A DNA stretch of 50,484 bases from Streptomyces odonnellii (GTDB lineage: Bacteria; Actinomycetota; Actinomycetes; Streptomycetales; Streptomycetaceae), in contig NZ_LATD01000053.1 of the NCBI RefSeq assembly GCF_000981895.1, positions 1 to 50,484 of the forward strand, read 5' to 3'. Below the pieces are notes generated by a model. It was not told the DNA's origin and did not search any database. It saw only the letters and a list, made by a program, of their open reading frames with translations. This document shows, one piece after another, positions 24,502 to 33,299 of the stretch. The position numbers were made by a program, and so were the translations under genes. Numbering within the stretch: the first letter of the stretch is position 1; the number at the start of each line of letters is the position of its first letter.

Positions 24502-27003
24502 CTACTCCACGGCGGGCCCGACCGGCTCGGCCTCCGGGGTTTCCACGGCGGCCGGGTTCGGAGCCGATCTCAGCAGTTCGGTGAGGAGGCGTACGGCGCC
24601 TCGCTTGTGGAGGGGGTCGTTGCCGTTGCCGCACTTGGGGGACTGGATGCAGGACGGGCAGCCGGCGTCGCACTCGCAGGAGGCGATGGCCTCGCGGGTG
24701 GCCGCGAGCCACTCGCGGGCCGTCCGGAAGGCCCGCTCCGCGAATCCCGCGCCGCCGGGATGGCCGTCGTACACGAAGACCGTCGGCAGCAGGGTGTCCG
24801 GGTGGAGCGGCACGGAGACTCCGCCGATGTCCCAGCGGTCGCAGGTGGCGAAGAGCGGGAGCATCCCGATGGAGGCGTGTTCGGCGGCGTGCAGCGCGCC
24901 GCCGAGCTGCTCCGGATTGACCCGGGCCCGGTCGAGCTGGTCCTCGGTCACCGTCCACCAGACGGCTCGGGTCCGGAGCGTCCGTGGCGGGAGATCGAGC
25001 TTGCTCTCGCCGAGCACCTCGCCGGTGATGAGCCGGCGGCGCAGAAAGGAGACGACCTGGTTGGTGACCTCGACGGAGCCGTAGCAGAGGCGTCCGTCGC
25101 CCCACGGCACCTCGGTCTCGGTTTCGAGCACGGAGATGGCGGTGGTGTCGCGGGCGGTGGTGGAGTACGGCGGGGACGCCTCCTCGACCAGGGCGACCGA
25201 GTCCGCGAGATCGAGTTGCCTCACCAGATAGGTGCGGCCCTGGTGGAGATGGACGGCGCCGTCGTGGACGGAGGTGTGGGCGGCCGCCTCGTCGACCGTG
25301 CCCAGCAGCCGGCCGGACGCCGCCTCGACGATCTGGACGGGACGACCGCCCTCGCCCCGGATGTCGGCGAGGTCGGCGGCCCGCTCGCGGCGGGTCCAGT
25401 ACCAGCCCGAGGCGCGGCGGCGCAGCAGGCCCGCGGTCTCCAGTTGCGGGAGCAGACCGGGGGCGGCCGGGCCGAAGAGCGTCAGATCGTCGTCGGTGAG
25501 CGGAAGTTCCGATGCCGCGGCACACAGATGGGGGGCGAGTACATACGGATTGTCGGGGTCGAGGACGGTGGACTCGACGGGCTGCTGGAACAGCGCCTCG
25601 GGGTGGTGGACGAGGAAGGTGTCCAGTGGGTCGTCCCGGGCGACCAGGATGGCCAGCGCCCCTTCCCCGGACCGCCCGGCGCGGCCCGCCTGCTGCCACA
25701 GCGAGGCGCGGGTCCCGGGGTAGCCGGCGATGACGACGGCGTCCAGTCCCGAGACGTCGATGCCGAGTTCCAGGGCGGTGGTGGCGGAGAGGCCGAGAAG
25801 CTCGCCGGAGTGCAGCGCGTTCTCCAGGGCGCGGCGCTCCTCGGGCAGATAACCGCCCCGGTAGGCGGCGACCCGGCGGGCCAGGGAGCGGTCCACCTCG
25901 GCGAGGCGTTCCTGGGCGATCACGGCGATGAGTTCGGCGCCCCGGCGGGACCGTACGAAGGCCACGGTGCGGGCGCCCTGGACGGTGAGGTCGGTGAGCA
26001 GGTCGGCGGTCTCGGCGGTGGCGGTACGGCGGACGGGAGCCCCCTTCTCGCCGTGCAGATCGGTGAGCGGGGGCTCCCAGAGGGCGAAGACCAGTTCGCC
26101 CCGCGGCGAGGCGTCGTCGGCGACCTCCCGTACGGCCAGGCCGGTCAGCCGTCCGGCGGCCACGGCGGGTTCCGCGGCGGTGGCCGAGGCGAGCAGGAAG
26201 ACCGGATTCGCACCGTAGCGGGCGCATACGCGGCGGAGCCGGCGCAGCACCTGGGCCACATGCGAGCCGAAGACACCGCGGTAGATGTGGCACTCGTCGA
26301 TGACGACATAGCGCAGGGAGCGCAGGAAGGAGGACCAGCGGGGGTGGGACGGGAGTATGCCCCGGTGCAGCATGTCCGGATTGGTGAGCACGTAGTTGGC
26401 GTACTGCCGGACCCATTCGCGCTCTTCGACGGGGGTGTCGCCGTCGTACACGGCGGGGCGCACACGGTTGCCGAGCGGGTCCGCCAGCGTCCGTACGGCC
26501 CGGCGCTGGTCGGCTGCGAGCGCCTTGGTCGGGGCGAGATACAGCGCGGTGGTGCCCCGGCCGTTGGCGGCCTCGGCCCCGTCGAGGAGCGTGGTGAGTA
26601 CGGGCGCGAGATACGCGAGCGACTTGCCCGAGGCGGTGCCGGTGGCGATGACGACGGACTCGCCGTCCAGGGCGTGCTCGGCGGCGGCCGCCTGGTGGGC
26701 CCACGGGTGGTCGATCCCGGCCCGCAGAATGGCGTTGATCACTTCGGGCCTGATGCGGTCGGGCCAGACCGCATGACGGCCCGGGCGCGGGGGCAGGTGC
26801 TCCGTATGGGTGATGCGCGTAGCACGGTCCGCCCCCGCGGTGAGCCGGTCGAGGACCGTGGCCGGGGAGGGCCGGTCGCCCCCGCTCGCTGGGGGCCCAC
26901 TGGGGTGGAGATTCCTGGCCATCGGGATCGAGTGTGTCACTGGTGTGACGGACAATGGGCTCAAGGCGTCGTGCGCGACTGCTGGTAAGTGATTGAATGC
27001 CAT
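24502..27003 (-). CDS. DEAD/DEAH-box helicase with C-terminal DUF1998 (MrfA/Rv3649 type)
   Basis: 833 residues from ATG 27001-27003. Walker A is TGTASGKS near residue 121, the DECH box VIDECHIYRG near 233, motif III SAT, motif VI QAGRAGRSG. A C-terminal cluster CECDAGCPSCIQSPKCG (four or more Cys) is characteristic of the DUF1998 zinc module. B. subtilis MrfA of this class acts in mitomycin-lesion repair. Codon 6 is TTA (26986-26988), rare in this genome and the bldA-dependent codon of Streptomyces. The N-terminal 30 codons use more A/T than the rest. ATG 26922 is an alternative start that would exclude the TTA. The 79-bp divergent region separates it from bldG. Confidence 0.88.
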   Translation of the reverse strand: MAFNHLPAVAHDALSPLSVTPVTHSIPMARNLHPSGPPASGGDRPSPATVLDRLTAGADRATRITHTEHLPPRPGRHAVWPDRIRPEVINAILRAGIDHPWAHQAAAAEHALDGESVVIATGTASGKSLAYLAPVLTTLLDGAEAANGRGTTALYLAPTKALAADQRRAVRTLADPLGNRVRPAVYDGDTPVEEREWVRQYANYVLTNPDMLHRGILPSHPRWSSFLRSLRYVVIDECHIYRGVFGSHVAQVLRRLRRVCARYGANPVFLLASATAAEPAVAAGRLTGLAVREVADDASPRGELVFALWEPPLTDLHGEKGAPVRRTATAETADLLTDLTVQGARTVAFVRSRRGAELIAVIAQERLAEVDRSLARRVAAYRGGYLPEERRALENALHSGELLGLSATTALELGIDVSGLDAVVIAGYPGTRASLWQQAGRAGRSGEGALAILVARDDPLDTFLVHHPEALFQQPVESTVLDPDNPYVLAPHLCAAASELPLTDDDLTLFGPAAPGLLPQLETAGLLRRRASGWYWTRRERAADLADIRGEGGRPVQIVEAASGRLLGTVDEAAAHTSVHDGAVHLHQGRTYLVRQLDLADSVALVEEASPPYSTTARDTTAISVLETETEVPWGDGRLCYGSVEVTNQVVSFLRRRLITGEVLGESKLDLPPRTLRTRAVWWTVTEDQLDRARVNPEQLGGALHAAEHASIGMLPLFATCDRWDIGGVSVPLHPDTLLPTVFVYDGHPGGAGFAERAFRTAREWLAATREAIASCECDAGCPSCIQSPKCGNGNDPLHKRGAVRLLTELLRSAPNPAAVETPEAEPVGPAVE

Positions 27004-27082
27004 CGCGGCTGGCGATACGTCCCCTGGCTCCGTCGGGGAGACCCGAGGGGCGACCGCTCGATAGCAAGGTGCTGGAGGATCC

Positions 27083-27436
27083 GTGGACCTGTCCCTGTCG
27101 ACTCGCAATGTGTCCGGCCCTGGTGGCGACCGTACGGTCGTCGAGGTCGGTGGCGAGATTGATGTGTATACCGCGCCCAAGCTGCGCGAGCAGTTGGTCG
27201 AGTTGGTGAACGACGGCAGCTACCACCTGGTTGTCGACATGGAGGGCGTGGACTTCCTCGACTCGACCGGTCTCGGCGTGCTCGTGGGTGGCCTCAAGCG
27301 TGTGCGCGCCCATGAGGGCTCGCTGCGTCTCGTGTGCAACCAGGAGCGCATTCTCAAGATCTTCCGGATCACCGGCCTCACCAAGGTGTTCCCGATCCAC
27401 ACCACGGTCGACGAGGCCGTGGCGGCCACCGACTGA
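27083..27436 (+). CDS. bldG: Anti-sigma factor antagonist BldG
   Basis: A 117-residue STAS-domain protein nearly identical, as I recall it, to S. coelicolor BldG, with four extra residues (GPGG) after the first strand. The phosphorylatable Ser in DFLDSTGLG is residue 61 here. GTG 27083 follows GGAGG at 5-nt spacing. In Streptomyces, BldG switches sigma factors by binding anti-sigma factors in its unphosphorylated state and is needed for aerial growth and antibiotic production. The adjacent anti-sigma gene (27536) is its known partner locus. Confidence 0.96.
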   Translation: MDLSLSTRNVSGPGGDRTVVEVGGEIDVYTAPKLREQLVELVNDGSYHLVVDMEGVDFLDSTGLGVLVGGLKRVRAHEGSLRLVCNQERILKIFRITGLTKVFPIHTTVDEAVAATD

Positions 27437-27535
27437 GGCCGGCCGCAGCTTCCGGAAGAGGGCAGAGGCACCGGGCGTTCCGCCCGGATGCCCTCGCTCG
27501 TGAGTTCGCACGCTCGTACGTTCGAGGGGGATCGC

Positions 27536-27994
27536 ATGGCCACCGTTGAACTGCGTTTCAGCGCCCAGCCCGAACATGTCAGGACGGCCCGCCTGGTGGC
27601 GGCCGCCGTGGCGCGCCGGGCCGGTGTCGACGAAGCAGTCCTGGACGAGGTCAGACTCGCGGTCGGTGAAGCATGCAGCCGGGCGGTCGGGCTGCATCGC
27701 AGCCATGGCATCACCGCCCCGGTGAGGGTCGTGCTGACCGAGGAGGAGAAGAACTTCTCCATCGAGGTCGGCGACGGCGTCACCGGCACCGGCGGCGGTG
27801 CCGGAGGCGCGGACTCGGGCACGCCCGATGGGGCGTCCTCCGGCGATCTCCATGACGGCGACGCCGAGGGCGAGGACGAGATGGGGCTCGCGGTGATCAG
27901 CGGGCTCGTCGACGATGTGGAAGTCACCTCCGGAGACGACGGTGGCGTCATCCGGATGAGCTGGCCGACGAATCCGGCCGTGGCGATGCCCTGA
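27536..27994 (+). CDS. Anti-sigma factor of the RsbW/SpoIIAB ATPase family (BldG partner)
   Basis: 152 residues from ATG 27536, which has GAGGGGGATCGC upstream; the frame is open 16 codons further but lacks a site there. It is a GHKL ATPase-like fold. The N-box reads EACSRA where SpoIIAB-type proteins have ExxxN, so the Mg2+-binding Asn is Arg. The ATP-lid region is replaced by a Gly/Asp-rich stretch (about residues 80-115) before the MGLAVISGLVDDVEV motif. This suggests weak or no kinase activity. It lies 99 bp after bldG and probably shares its transcript; a strong terminator follows. Confidence 0.85.
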   Translation: MATVELRFSAQPEHVRTARLVAAAVARRAGVDEAVLDEVRLAVGEACSRAVGLHRSHGITAPVRVVLTEEEKNFSIEVGDGVTGTGGGAGGADSGTPDGASSGDLHDGDAEGEDEMGLAVISGLVDDVEVTSGDDGGVIRMSWPTNPAVAMP

Positions 27995-28050
27995 GCCGTG
28001 ATGCTCCGAGCCGCGATCCCTTGATCGGACGGCTCTGCCGTCCTGCCTTG

Positions 28051-28075
28051 AAAGGCCCTGCTGAGCAGGGCCTTT
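28051..28075 (+). terminator. Terminator of the bldG operon
   Basis: AAAGGCCCTGCT pairs with AGCAGGGCCTTT (12-bp stem with minimal loop) followed by CCTATTTCCC. Confidence 0.9.
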
Positions 28076-28084
28076 CCTATTTCC

Positions 28085-28217
28085 CGGAAGATCGTCGATC
28101 ATTTTATCAATGTGTTTATCCCATTACTTATTTTCATTGCGATCATTTGCTTACGGATAAGTCAAGGTCAATTACATGTGGCGTGCTCTGTTTTGATCAG
28201 GTTCTGCTCCCTACAAT
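28085..28217 (+). promoter_or_regulatory. AT-rich promoter region of hppA
   Basis: The stretch 28085-28200 is strongly AT-rich, with repeated TTTATC, unlike nearly all other intergenic DNA here. A -10 element TACAAT is at 28212-28217. A weak TGTTTT lies 17 bp upstream as a possible -35. The predicted start of transcription is near 28224, 30 nt before the ATG. Confidence 0.6.
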
Positions 28218-28253
28218 CCGTCCATCTTGAACGCTGAGCGTCAAGGAGGACGA

Positions 28254-30665
28254 ATGGCGGGGCACTTCCATCCACAACTGTCCGAATACCCCACTTCTCT
28301 CGCGGCTGCGATACTCACGGACGACAACCGGCTCATCGTGATCGTCATCGCGGTGGTCGCGCTGGCGGCGCTGTTTGTCGCCCAGCTACTGGTCCGGCAG
28401 GTCCTGGCGGCCGGCGAGGGCACCGATTCGATGAAAGAGATCGCGGCGGCCGTACAGGAAGGCGCGAATGCCTATCTGGCCCGGCAGTTGCGCACCCTCG
28501 GCGTCTTCGCCGTCGTGGTGTTCTTCCTGCTGATGCTGCTTCCGGCCGACAACTGGTCGCAGCGCGCGGGACGTTCGCTGTTCTTCCTGGTGGGTGCGCT
28601 TTTCTCGGCGGCCACCGGTTACATCGGCATGCGGCTCGCCGTACGCAGCAATGTGCGCGTCGCCGCCGCCGCGCGCGAGGCGACCCCGGCGGAGGGCGAG
28701 CCGCAAAAAGATCTCACGGCCGTTTCGCACACGGCTATGAAGATCGCATTCCGTACGGGCGGTGTGGTCGGCATGTTCACGGTGGGCCTCGGCCTGCTCG
28801 GTGCCTCCTGCGTGGTCCTCGTCTACGCCGCCGACGCGCCCAAGGTGCTGGAGGGCTTCGGGCTCGGCGCCGCGCTGATCGCCATGTTCATGCGTGTCGG
28901 CGGCGGTATCTTCACCAAGGCGGCCGACGTCGGCGCCGACCTGGTCGGCAAGGTCGAGAAGGGCATTCCCGAGGACGATCCGCGCAATGCCGCGACCATC
29001 GCCGACAACGTGGGCGACAACGTCGGGGACTGCGCGGGCATGGCCGCCGACCTCTTCGAGTCGTACGCCGTGACGCTCGTCGCCGCGCTGATCCTCGGCA
29101 AGGCGGCGTTCGGGGACTTCGGGCTCGCCTTCCCGCTGATCGTTCCGGCGATCGGCGTGATCACGGCGATGATCGGCATCTTCGCGGTCGCCCCGCGCCG
29201 CGCCGACCGCAGCGGAATGAGCGCCATCAACCGCGGCTTCTTCATCTCCGCGGTGATCTCGCTCGCCCTGGTGGCCGTCGCGGTCTTCGTCTACCTGCCG
29301 TCCTCGTACGCCGGGCTGGACGGAGTGGACGACCAGGCGATCCTGACGCACTCCGGCGACCCGCGCGTGCTCGCCCTGGTCGCGGTCGCCATCGGCATCG
29401 TGCTCGCCGCGCTGATCCAGCAGCTCACCGGCTATTTCACCGAGACCACCAGGCGCCCGGTCAAGGACATCGGCAAGTCCGCCCTGACCGGCCCCGCCAC
29501 CGTGGTGCTCGCGGGGATCGCCATCGGCCTGGAATCGGCCGTCTACACAGCGCTGCTGATCGGTCTCGCGGTGTACGGGGCGTTCCTGCTCGGCGGTACG
29601 TCGATCATGCTCGCCCTCTTCGCGGTGGCGCTGGCCGGCACCGGACTGCTCACCACCGTCGGCGTCATCGTCGCCATGGACACCTTCGGCCCGGTCTCCG
29701 ACAACGCCCAGGGCATCGCCGAGATGTCCGGCGACGTCGAGGGCGCGGGCGCCCAGGTGCTCACCGACCTGGACGCCGTCGGCAACACCACGAAGGCGAT
29801 CACAAAAGGCATCGCCATCGCCACGGCCGTACTCGCCGCGGCGGCGCTCTTCGGCTCGTACCGCGACGCCATCGCCACGGCCGTCGCGGATGTGGGTGCC
29901 ACGGCGGGCGGGCTGACCCTCAGCCTGGACATCTCCCAGCCCAACAATCTGGTGGGCCTGATCCTCGGCGCCGCGGTCGTCTTCCTGTTCTCAGGACTGG
30001 CGATCAACGCGGTGTCGCGGTCGGCCGGTTCGGTGGTGTACGAGGTGCGGCGGCAGTTCCGCGAGCACCCCGGGATCATGGACTACACCGAGAAGCCGGA
30101 GTACGGGCGCGTCGTCGACATCTGTACGAAGGACGCGCTGCGCGAGCTGGCCACGCCGGGGCTGCTCGCCGTCCTCACCCCGATCGCCGTGGGCTTCTCG
30201 CTCGGGGTCGGGGCGCTCGGCTCCTTCCTGGCCGGCGCGATCGGCACCGGCATCCTCATGGCCGTCTTCCTGGCCAACTCGGGCGGTGCCTGGGACAACG
30301 CCAAGAAGCTCGTCGAGGACGGCCACCACGGCGGCAAGGGCAGCGACGCCCACGCCGCGACGGTGATCGGCGACACGGTCGGCGACCCGTTCAAGGACAC
30401 TGCGGGTCCGGCGATCAACCCGCTGCTGAAGGTGATGAACCTGGTGGCGCTGCTCATCGCGCCGGCGGTCGTGCAGTTCAGCTACGGGAGCGACGCCAGC
30501 GCGGGGATCCGCGCCGTGGTGGCGGTCCTCGCCATCGCAGTCATCGTCGGGGCCGTGTACGTCTCCAAGCGTCGTTCCGTGGCGGTGGGCGACGGGGACG
30601 GCAGCGGCGGCGAGGGTTCCGGCGGCGGGAGCGAGAAGTCGCCCGATCCGGCGGTGGCTTCCTGA
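28254..30665 (+). CDS. hppA: Membrane-bound H+-translocating pyrophosphatase
   Basis: 803 residues with about 16 membrane helices. ATG 28254 follows AAGGAGG. Substrate-binding motifs are DVGADLVGKVE, NVGDNVGDCAG and, near the C-terminus, GDTVGDPFKDTAGPAINPLLK. GNTTKAITKG has Lys at about residue 514, the position that distinguishes K+-independent (Lys) from K+-dependent (Ala) enzymes, so the K+-independent H+ type is predicted. It couples pyrophosphate hydrolysis to H+ export. The last 25 residues are a Gly/Ser/Asp-rich tail. A strong terminator lies at 30737-30769. Confidence 0.96.
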   Translation: MAGHFHPQLSEYPTSLAAAILTDDNRLIVIVIAVVALAALFVAQLLVRQVLAAGEGTDSMKEIAAAVQEGANAYLARQLRTLGVFAVVVFFLLMLLPADNWSQRAGRSLFFLVGALFSAATGYIGMRLAVRSNVRVAAAAREATPAEGEPQKDLTAVSHTAMKIAFRTGGVVGMFTVGLGLLGASCVVLVYAADAPKVLEGFGLGAALIAMFMRVGGGIFTKAADVGADLVGKVEKGIPEDDPRNAATIADNVGDNVGDCAGMAADLFESYAVTLVAALILGKAAFGDFGLAFPLIVPAIGVITAMIGIFAVAPRRADRSGMSAINRGFFISAVISLALVAVAVFVYLPSSYAGLDGVDDQAILTHSGDPRVLALVAVAIGIVLAALIQQLTGYFTETTRRPVKDIGKSALTGPATVVLAGIAIGLESAVYTALLIGLAVYGAFLLGGTSIMLALFAVALAGTGLLTTVGVIVAMDTFGPVSDNAQGIAEMSGDVEGAGAQVLTDLDAVGNTTKAITKGIAIATAVLAAAALFGSYRDAIATAVADVGATAGGLTLSLDISQPNNLVGLILGAAVVFLFSGLAINAVSRSAGSVVYEVRRQFREHPGIMDYTEKPEYGRVVDICTKDALRELATPGLLAVLTPIAVGFSLGVGALGSFLAGAIGTGILMAVFLANSGGAWDNAKKLVEDGHHGGKGSDAHAATVIGDTVGDPFKDTAGPAINPLLKVMNLVALLIAPAVVQFSYGSDASAGIRAVVAVLAIAVIVGAVYVSKRRSVAVGDGDGSGGEGSGGGSEKSPDPAVAS

Positions 30666-30736
30666 TGGCCGGCCGGAGGTCCGACCGGGGCCCGTGACCG
30701 TACCGGCAGGTCCATGACCGTACCGGAGCGGCGGCG

Positions 30737-30769
30737 GGCGGGCGGCGCGGAAGGGACGCGCCGCCCGCC
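30737..30769 (+). terminator. Terminator of hppA
   Basis: GGCGGGCGGCGCG (30737-30749) pairs with CGCGCCGCCCGCC (30757-30769) around a 7-nt loop. A short direct repeat (TGACCGTACCGG) precedes it at about 30692-30733. Confidence 0.8.
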
Positions 30770-30921
30770 TGTGGGCACCACCGGGAACGCGTGGTGAGCG
30801 TGAGGGTTCTCTCCCTTGGTGCAAATGGCTGCAATAGCACACAGACTGGGCTACTGGGGCGCGGTTGTCGCCCACATGGCGTGTATGTTCCGGGGCCGAG
30901 AGCCTTGGAAGGGACCATCCG

Positions 30922-31509
30922 GTGAACAAGAAGCTTGTGGCCGCGCTGTCCGGCGGTGCGGTACTGCTCATGGCGCTGTCCGGTTGCAGTGACGACAGCG
31001 AGAGCAAGGTGAACGACTGGGCCAAGAAGGTCTGCGACCAGGTTCAGCCCGAGCTGAGCAAGATCGGGGCCGCCAACACCTCCATCCAGCAGGCGACCTC
31101 GGACAGCACCAAGCCCGCGGATGTCCAGAAGACCGACTCCGCGGCCTTCCAGTCCATCTCCGGCGCCTACAAGGCGCTGGGTTCCGCCGTGAACAGCGCG
31201 GGCGCCCCGCCCGTCGCCGACGGCGAGAAGACTCAGCAGGAGGCCGTCAAGGAACTCAACGCCACCTCCGCGGCGTACGCGAGCCTCCAGAAGAAGGTCG
31301 ACGGGCTGGACACGAAGGACCAGGCGGACTTCGCCGACGGCCTCAAGGACGTCGCGGACGAGCTGGACAAGCTCAGCAAGAGCGGTGACCAGGCGCTCCG
31401 GCAGCTCCAGTCCGGCGCTGTCGGCGCGGCGATGGCGAAGCAGTCCGGCTGCCAGAAGACCCCGGCGGCGAATGCCGGCGGCACCGGCGCGCCCGCCGAC
31501 GGCAGCTGA
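30922..31509 (+). CDS. Lipoprotein of unknown function
   Basis: 195 residues from GTG 30922. The signal peptide KKLVAALSGGAVLLMALSGC has the lipobox LSGC (Cys 22). The mature part is Ala/Lys/Asp/Ser-rich and predicted helical, with two further Cys (VCDQV and SGCQK) that may form a disulfide. No catalytic motif is seen. Small actinobacterial secreted lipoproteins of this kind are often of unknown role. It has its own long leader (30770-30921) with a TGCAA repeat and is followed by two hairpins, so it is probably monocistronic. Confidence 0.75.
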   Translation: MNKKLVAALSGGAVLLMALSGCSDDSESKVNDWAKKVCDQVQPELSKIGAANTSIQQATSDSTKPADVQKTDSAAFQSISGAYKALGSAVNSAGAPPVADGEKTQQEAVKELNATSAAYASLQKKVDGLDTKDQADFADGLKDVADELDKLSKSGDQALRQLQSGAVGAAMAKQSGCQKTPAANAGGTGAPADGS

Positions 31510-31517
31510 CCCGGTCC

Positions 31518-31545
31518 GCCGGTCAGAGCCTAGGCTCCGACCGGC
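31518..31545 (+). terminator. Hairpin directly after the lipoprotein gene
   Basis: GCCGGTC and GACCGGC flank the perfect palindrome GAGCCTAGGCTC; only one base pair is mismatched over 28 bp. Confidence 0.65.
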
Positions 31546-31722
31546 CCGACAGGCACCAGGCCGTACGGGCGTGACGGCGGTGGCGCGCTGCCAGGGTTGG
31601 GCAGCGCGCCTTCGCCCCGTGTCCCGTTCGCGTCGCGGCCCGTACGTCGTACGCCTGTGCCTCGTACCCCGTACCCCCGTACCTCCTGTGAACCCCGCAA
31701 CTCCCGCTCTCGAACACCGCAC

Positions 31723-31759
31723 CGCGGCCCGGTCCCCCGAACGGAGGGACCGGGCCGCG
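31723..31759. terminator. Strong hairpin upstream of the methyltransferase gene
   Basis: CGCGGCCCGGTCCC (31723-31736) pairs with GGGACCGGGCCGCG (31746-31759), loop of 9 nt. It insulates the methyltransferase promoter from upstream transcription. Confidence 0.85.
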
Positions 31760-31781
31760 GGCCGTTGTCAGTGGCAGCCGC

Positions 31782-31787
31782 CACAAT
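31782..31787 (+). promoter_or_regulatory. -10 element for leaderless methyltransferase mRNA
   Basis: CACAAT is followed by six bases and then GTG 31794, so +1 would fall on the start codon. No Shine-Dalgarno sequence is present. Confidence 0.5.
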
Positions 31788-31793
31788 GGGCGG

Positions 31794-33299
31794 GTGAGTA
31801 CGACCAGCCTTCCCACGCCCGACCACTCGACCCGACTCCGTGCGGCTCTGCTGGCCGCGGACTTCACCGTCGACGGCCTCCTCGACCTGCTCGGCGCGCC
31901 CGCGTACGCCGCGCTGGCCCGCAGCGAGACCGTGCCCGCGCTGCGCGCCACCCGTGGCGACACGCCGCTCGAAACGCTCGTACGGCTCTTTCTTCTCCAG
32001 AGGCCGGTCCCGGGGGAGCGCGCGGCGGCCGCGCTGCCGCTGGACGAGGCGCTGGCGGACGGCTGGCTGGTACGGGACGGGGCGGAGGTCCGCGCGACGG
32101 TGGATGTGCGGCCGTACGGCGGGCCGGCGGGGCAGGACTGGTTCATCGTCTCCGACCTGGGGCTCGCGGTCGGGGGCGCCTCAGGAGCGAGCGGCCATGA
32201 CGAGGGGGTGGTGCTCGGCGTCGGCGGCGCCTCGACGACCCTGGCCGGGATCACCGTACGTACTCCTGTCGAGAAGGCGCTCGATCTCGGCACCGGCTGC
32301 GGTATCCAGGCGCTGCACGCGACCCAGCACGCCACACGGGTCACGGCCACCGATCTCAATCCGCGAGCGCTCGGCTTCACCCGCCTGACGCTGGCTCTGT
32401 CCGGCGCGCCGGCCGCCGAGTTGCGCGAGGGGTCGCTGTTCGAGCCGGTCGGGGACGAGACGTACGACCTGATCGTGTCGAACCCACCGTTCGTCATCTC
32501 GCCCGGCGCCAGGCTGACTTACCGGGACGGCGGGATGAGCGGGGACGATCTGTGCCGGACGCTCGTTCAGCAGGCGGGGGAGCGGCTGCGCGAGGGCGGC
32601 TTCGCGCACTTCCTCGCCAACTGGCAGCACGTGGAGGGGGAGGAGTGGGAGCAGCGGCTGCGCTCATGGGTGCCGGCCGGCTGTGACGCCTGGATCGTGC
32701 AGCGCGAGGTCCAGGACGTCACGCAGTACGCCGAGTTGTGGCTGCGGGACAGCGGCGACCACCGGGAGGATACGGAGGAGTACGCCGCGCGGTACGAAGC
32801 GTGGCTGGACGAGTTCGAGACCCTTAAGACCAAGGCCGTCGGCTTCGGCTGGATCACGCTCAGGAAGTCGGGCGCGGAGCGGCAGTCCGTTGTCGTGGAG
32901 GAGTGGCCGCACCCGGTCGAGCAGCCGCTCGGCGAGACCGTACGCGCGCACTTCGAGCGGCAGGACTATCTGCGCGCGCACGACGACGCGGGGCTGCTCA
33001 CCGGGCACTTCGTCCTGGCGCCCGAGGTCGTCCAGGAGCAGGTGGGGCTGCCAGGCGCCGAGGATCCGGAGCATGTGGTGCTGCGGCAGCACCGGGGCAT
33101 GCGGCGGGCGACGAAGGTCGACGCGGTCGCGGCCGGATTCGCGGGGGTCTGTGACGGGAGGCTGAGCGCAGGGCGGATCGTCGACGCGATCGCTCAGCTC
33201 ATGCAGGAGGATCCGGTGCTGCTCCGTGACCGTACGCCGCAGGCGATCCGTCTCCTGGTGGAGGAGGGCTTTCTGGAACCGGCACCGACTTCTGTCTGA
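31794..33299 (+). CDS. SAM-dependent methyltransferase, NPPF type
   Basis: 501 residues. An N-terminal region of about 130 residues precedes a Rossmann methyltransferase domain with SAM motif LDLGTGCGIQ (about residue 163) and the catalytic motif SNPPF (about 228), as in N5-glutamine, adenine-N6 and guanine-N2 methyltransferases (PrmC/RsmC-like). About 200 C-terminal residues have no familiar motif. The target (rRNA, protein or DNA) cannot be told. The GTG start fits a leaderless transcript. Confidence 0.83.
   Translation: MSTTSLPTPDHSTRLRAALLAADFTVDGLLDLLGAPAYAALARSETVPALRATRGDTPLETLVRLFLLQRPVPGERAAAALPLDEALADGWLVRDGAEVRATVDVRPYGGPAGQDWFIVSDLGLAVGGASGASGHDEGVVLGVGGASTTLAGITVRTPVEKALDLGTGCGIQALHATQHATRVTATDLNPRALGFTRLTLALSGAPAAELREGSLFEPVGDETYDLIVSNPPFVISPGARLTYRDGGMSGDDLCRTLVQQAGERLREGGFAHFLANWQHVEGEEWEQRLRSWVPAGCDAWIVQREVQDVTQYAELWLRDSGDHREDTEEYAARYEAWLDEFETLKTKAVGFGWITLRKSGAERQSVVVEEWPHPVEQPLGETVRAHFERQDYLRAHDDAGLLTGHFVLAPEVVQEQVGLPGAEDPEHVVLRQHRGMRRATKVDAVAAGFAGVCDGRLSAGRIVDAIAQLMQEDPVLLRDRTPQAIRLLVEEGFLEPAPTSV

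Noticed and set aside
24020..28102. Very long minus-strand frame (1360 codons) across tad, helicase and bldG
   Set aside because: Out of phase with the clear helicase frame, Arg/Pro/Gly-rich. A GC-bias shadow with no domain of its own.
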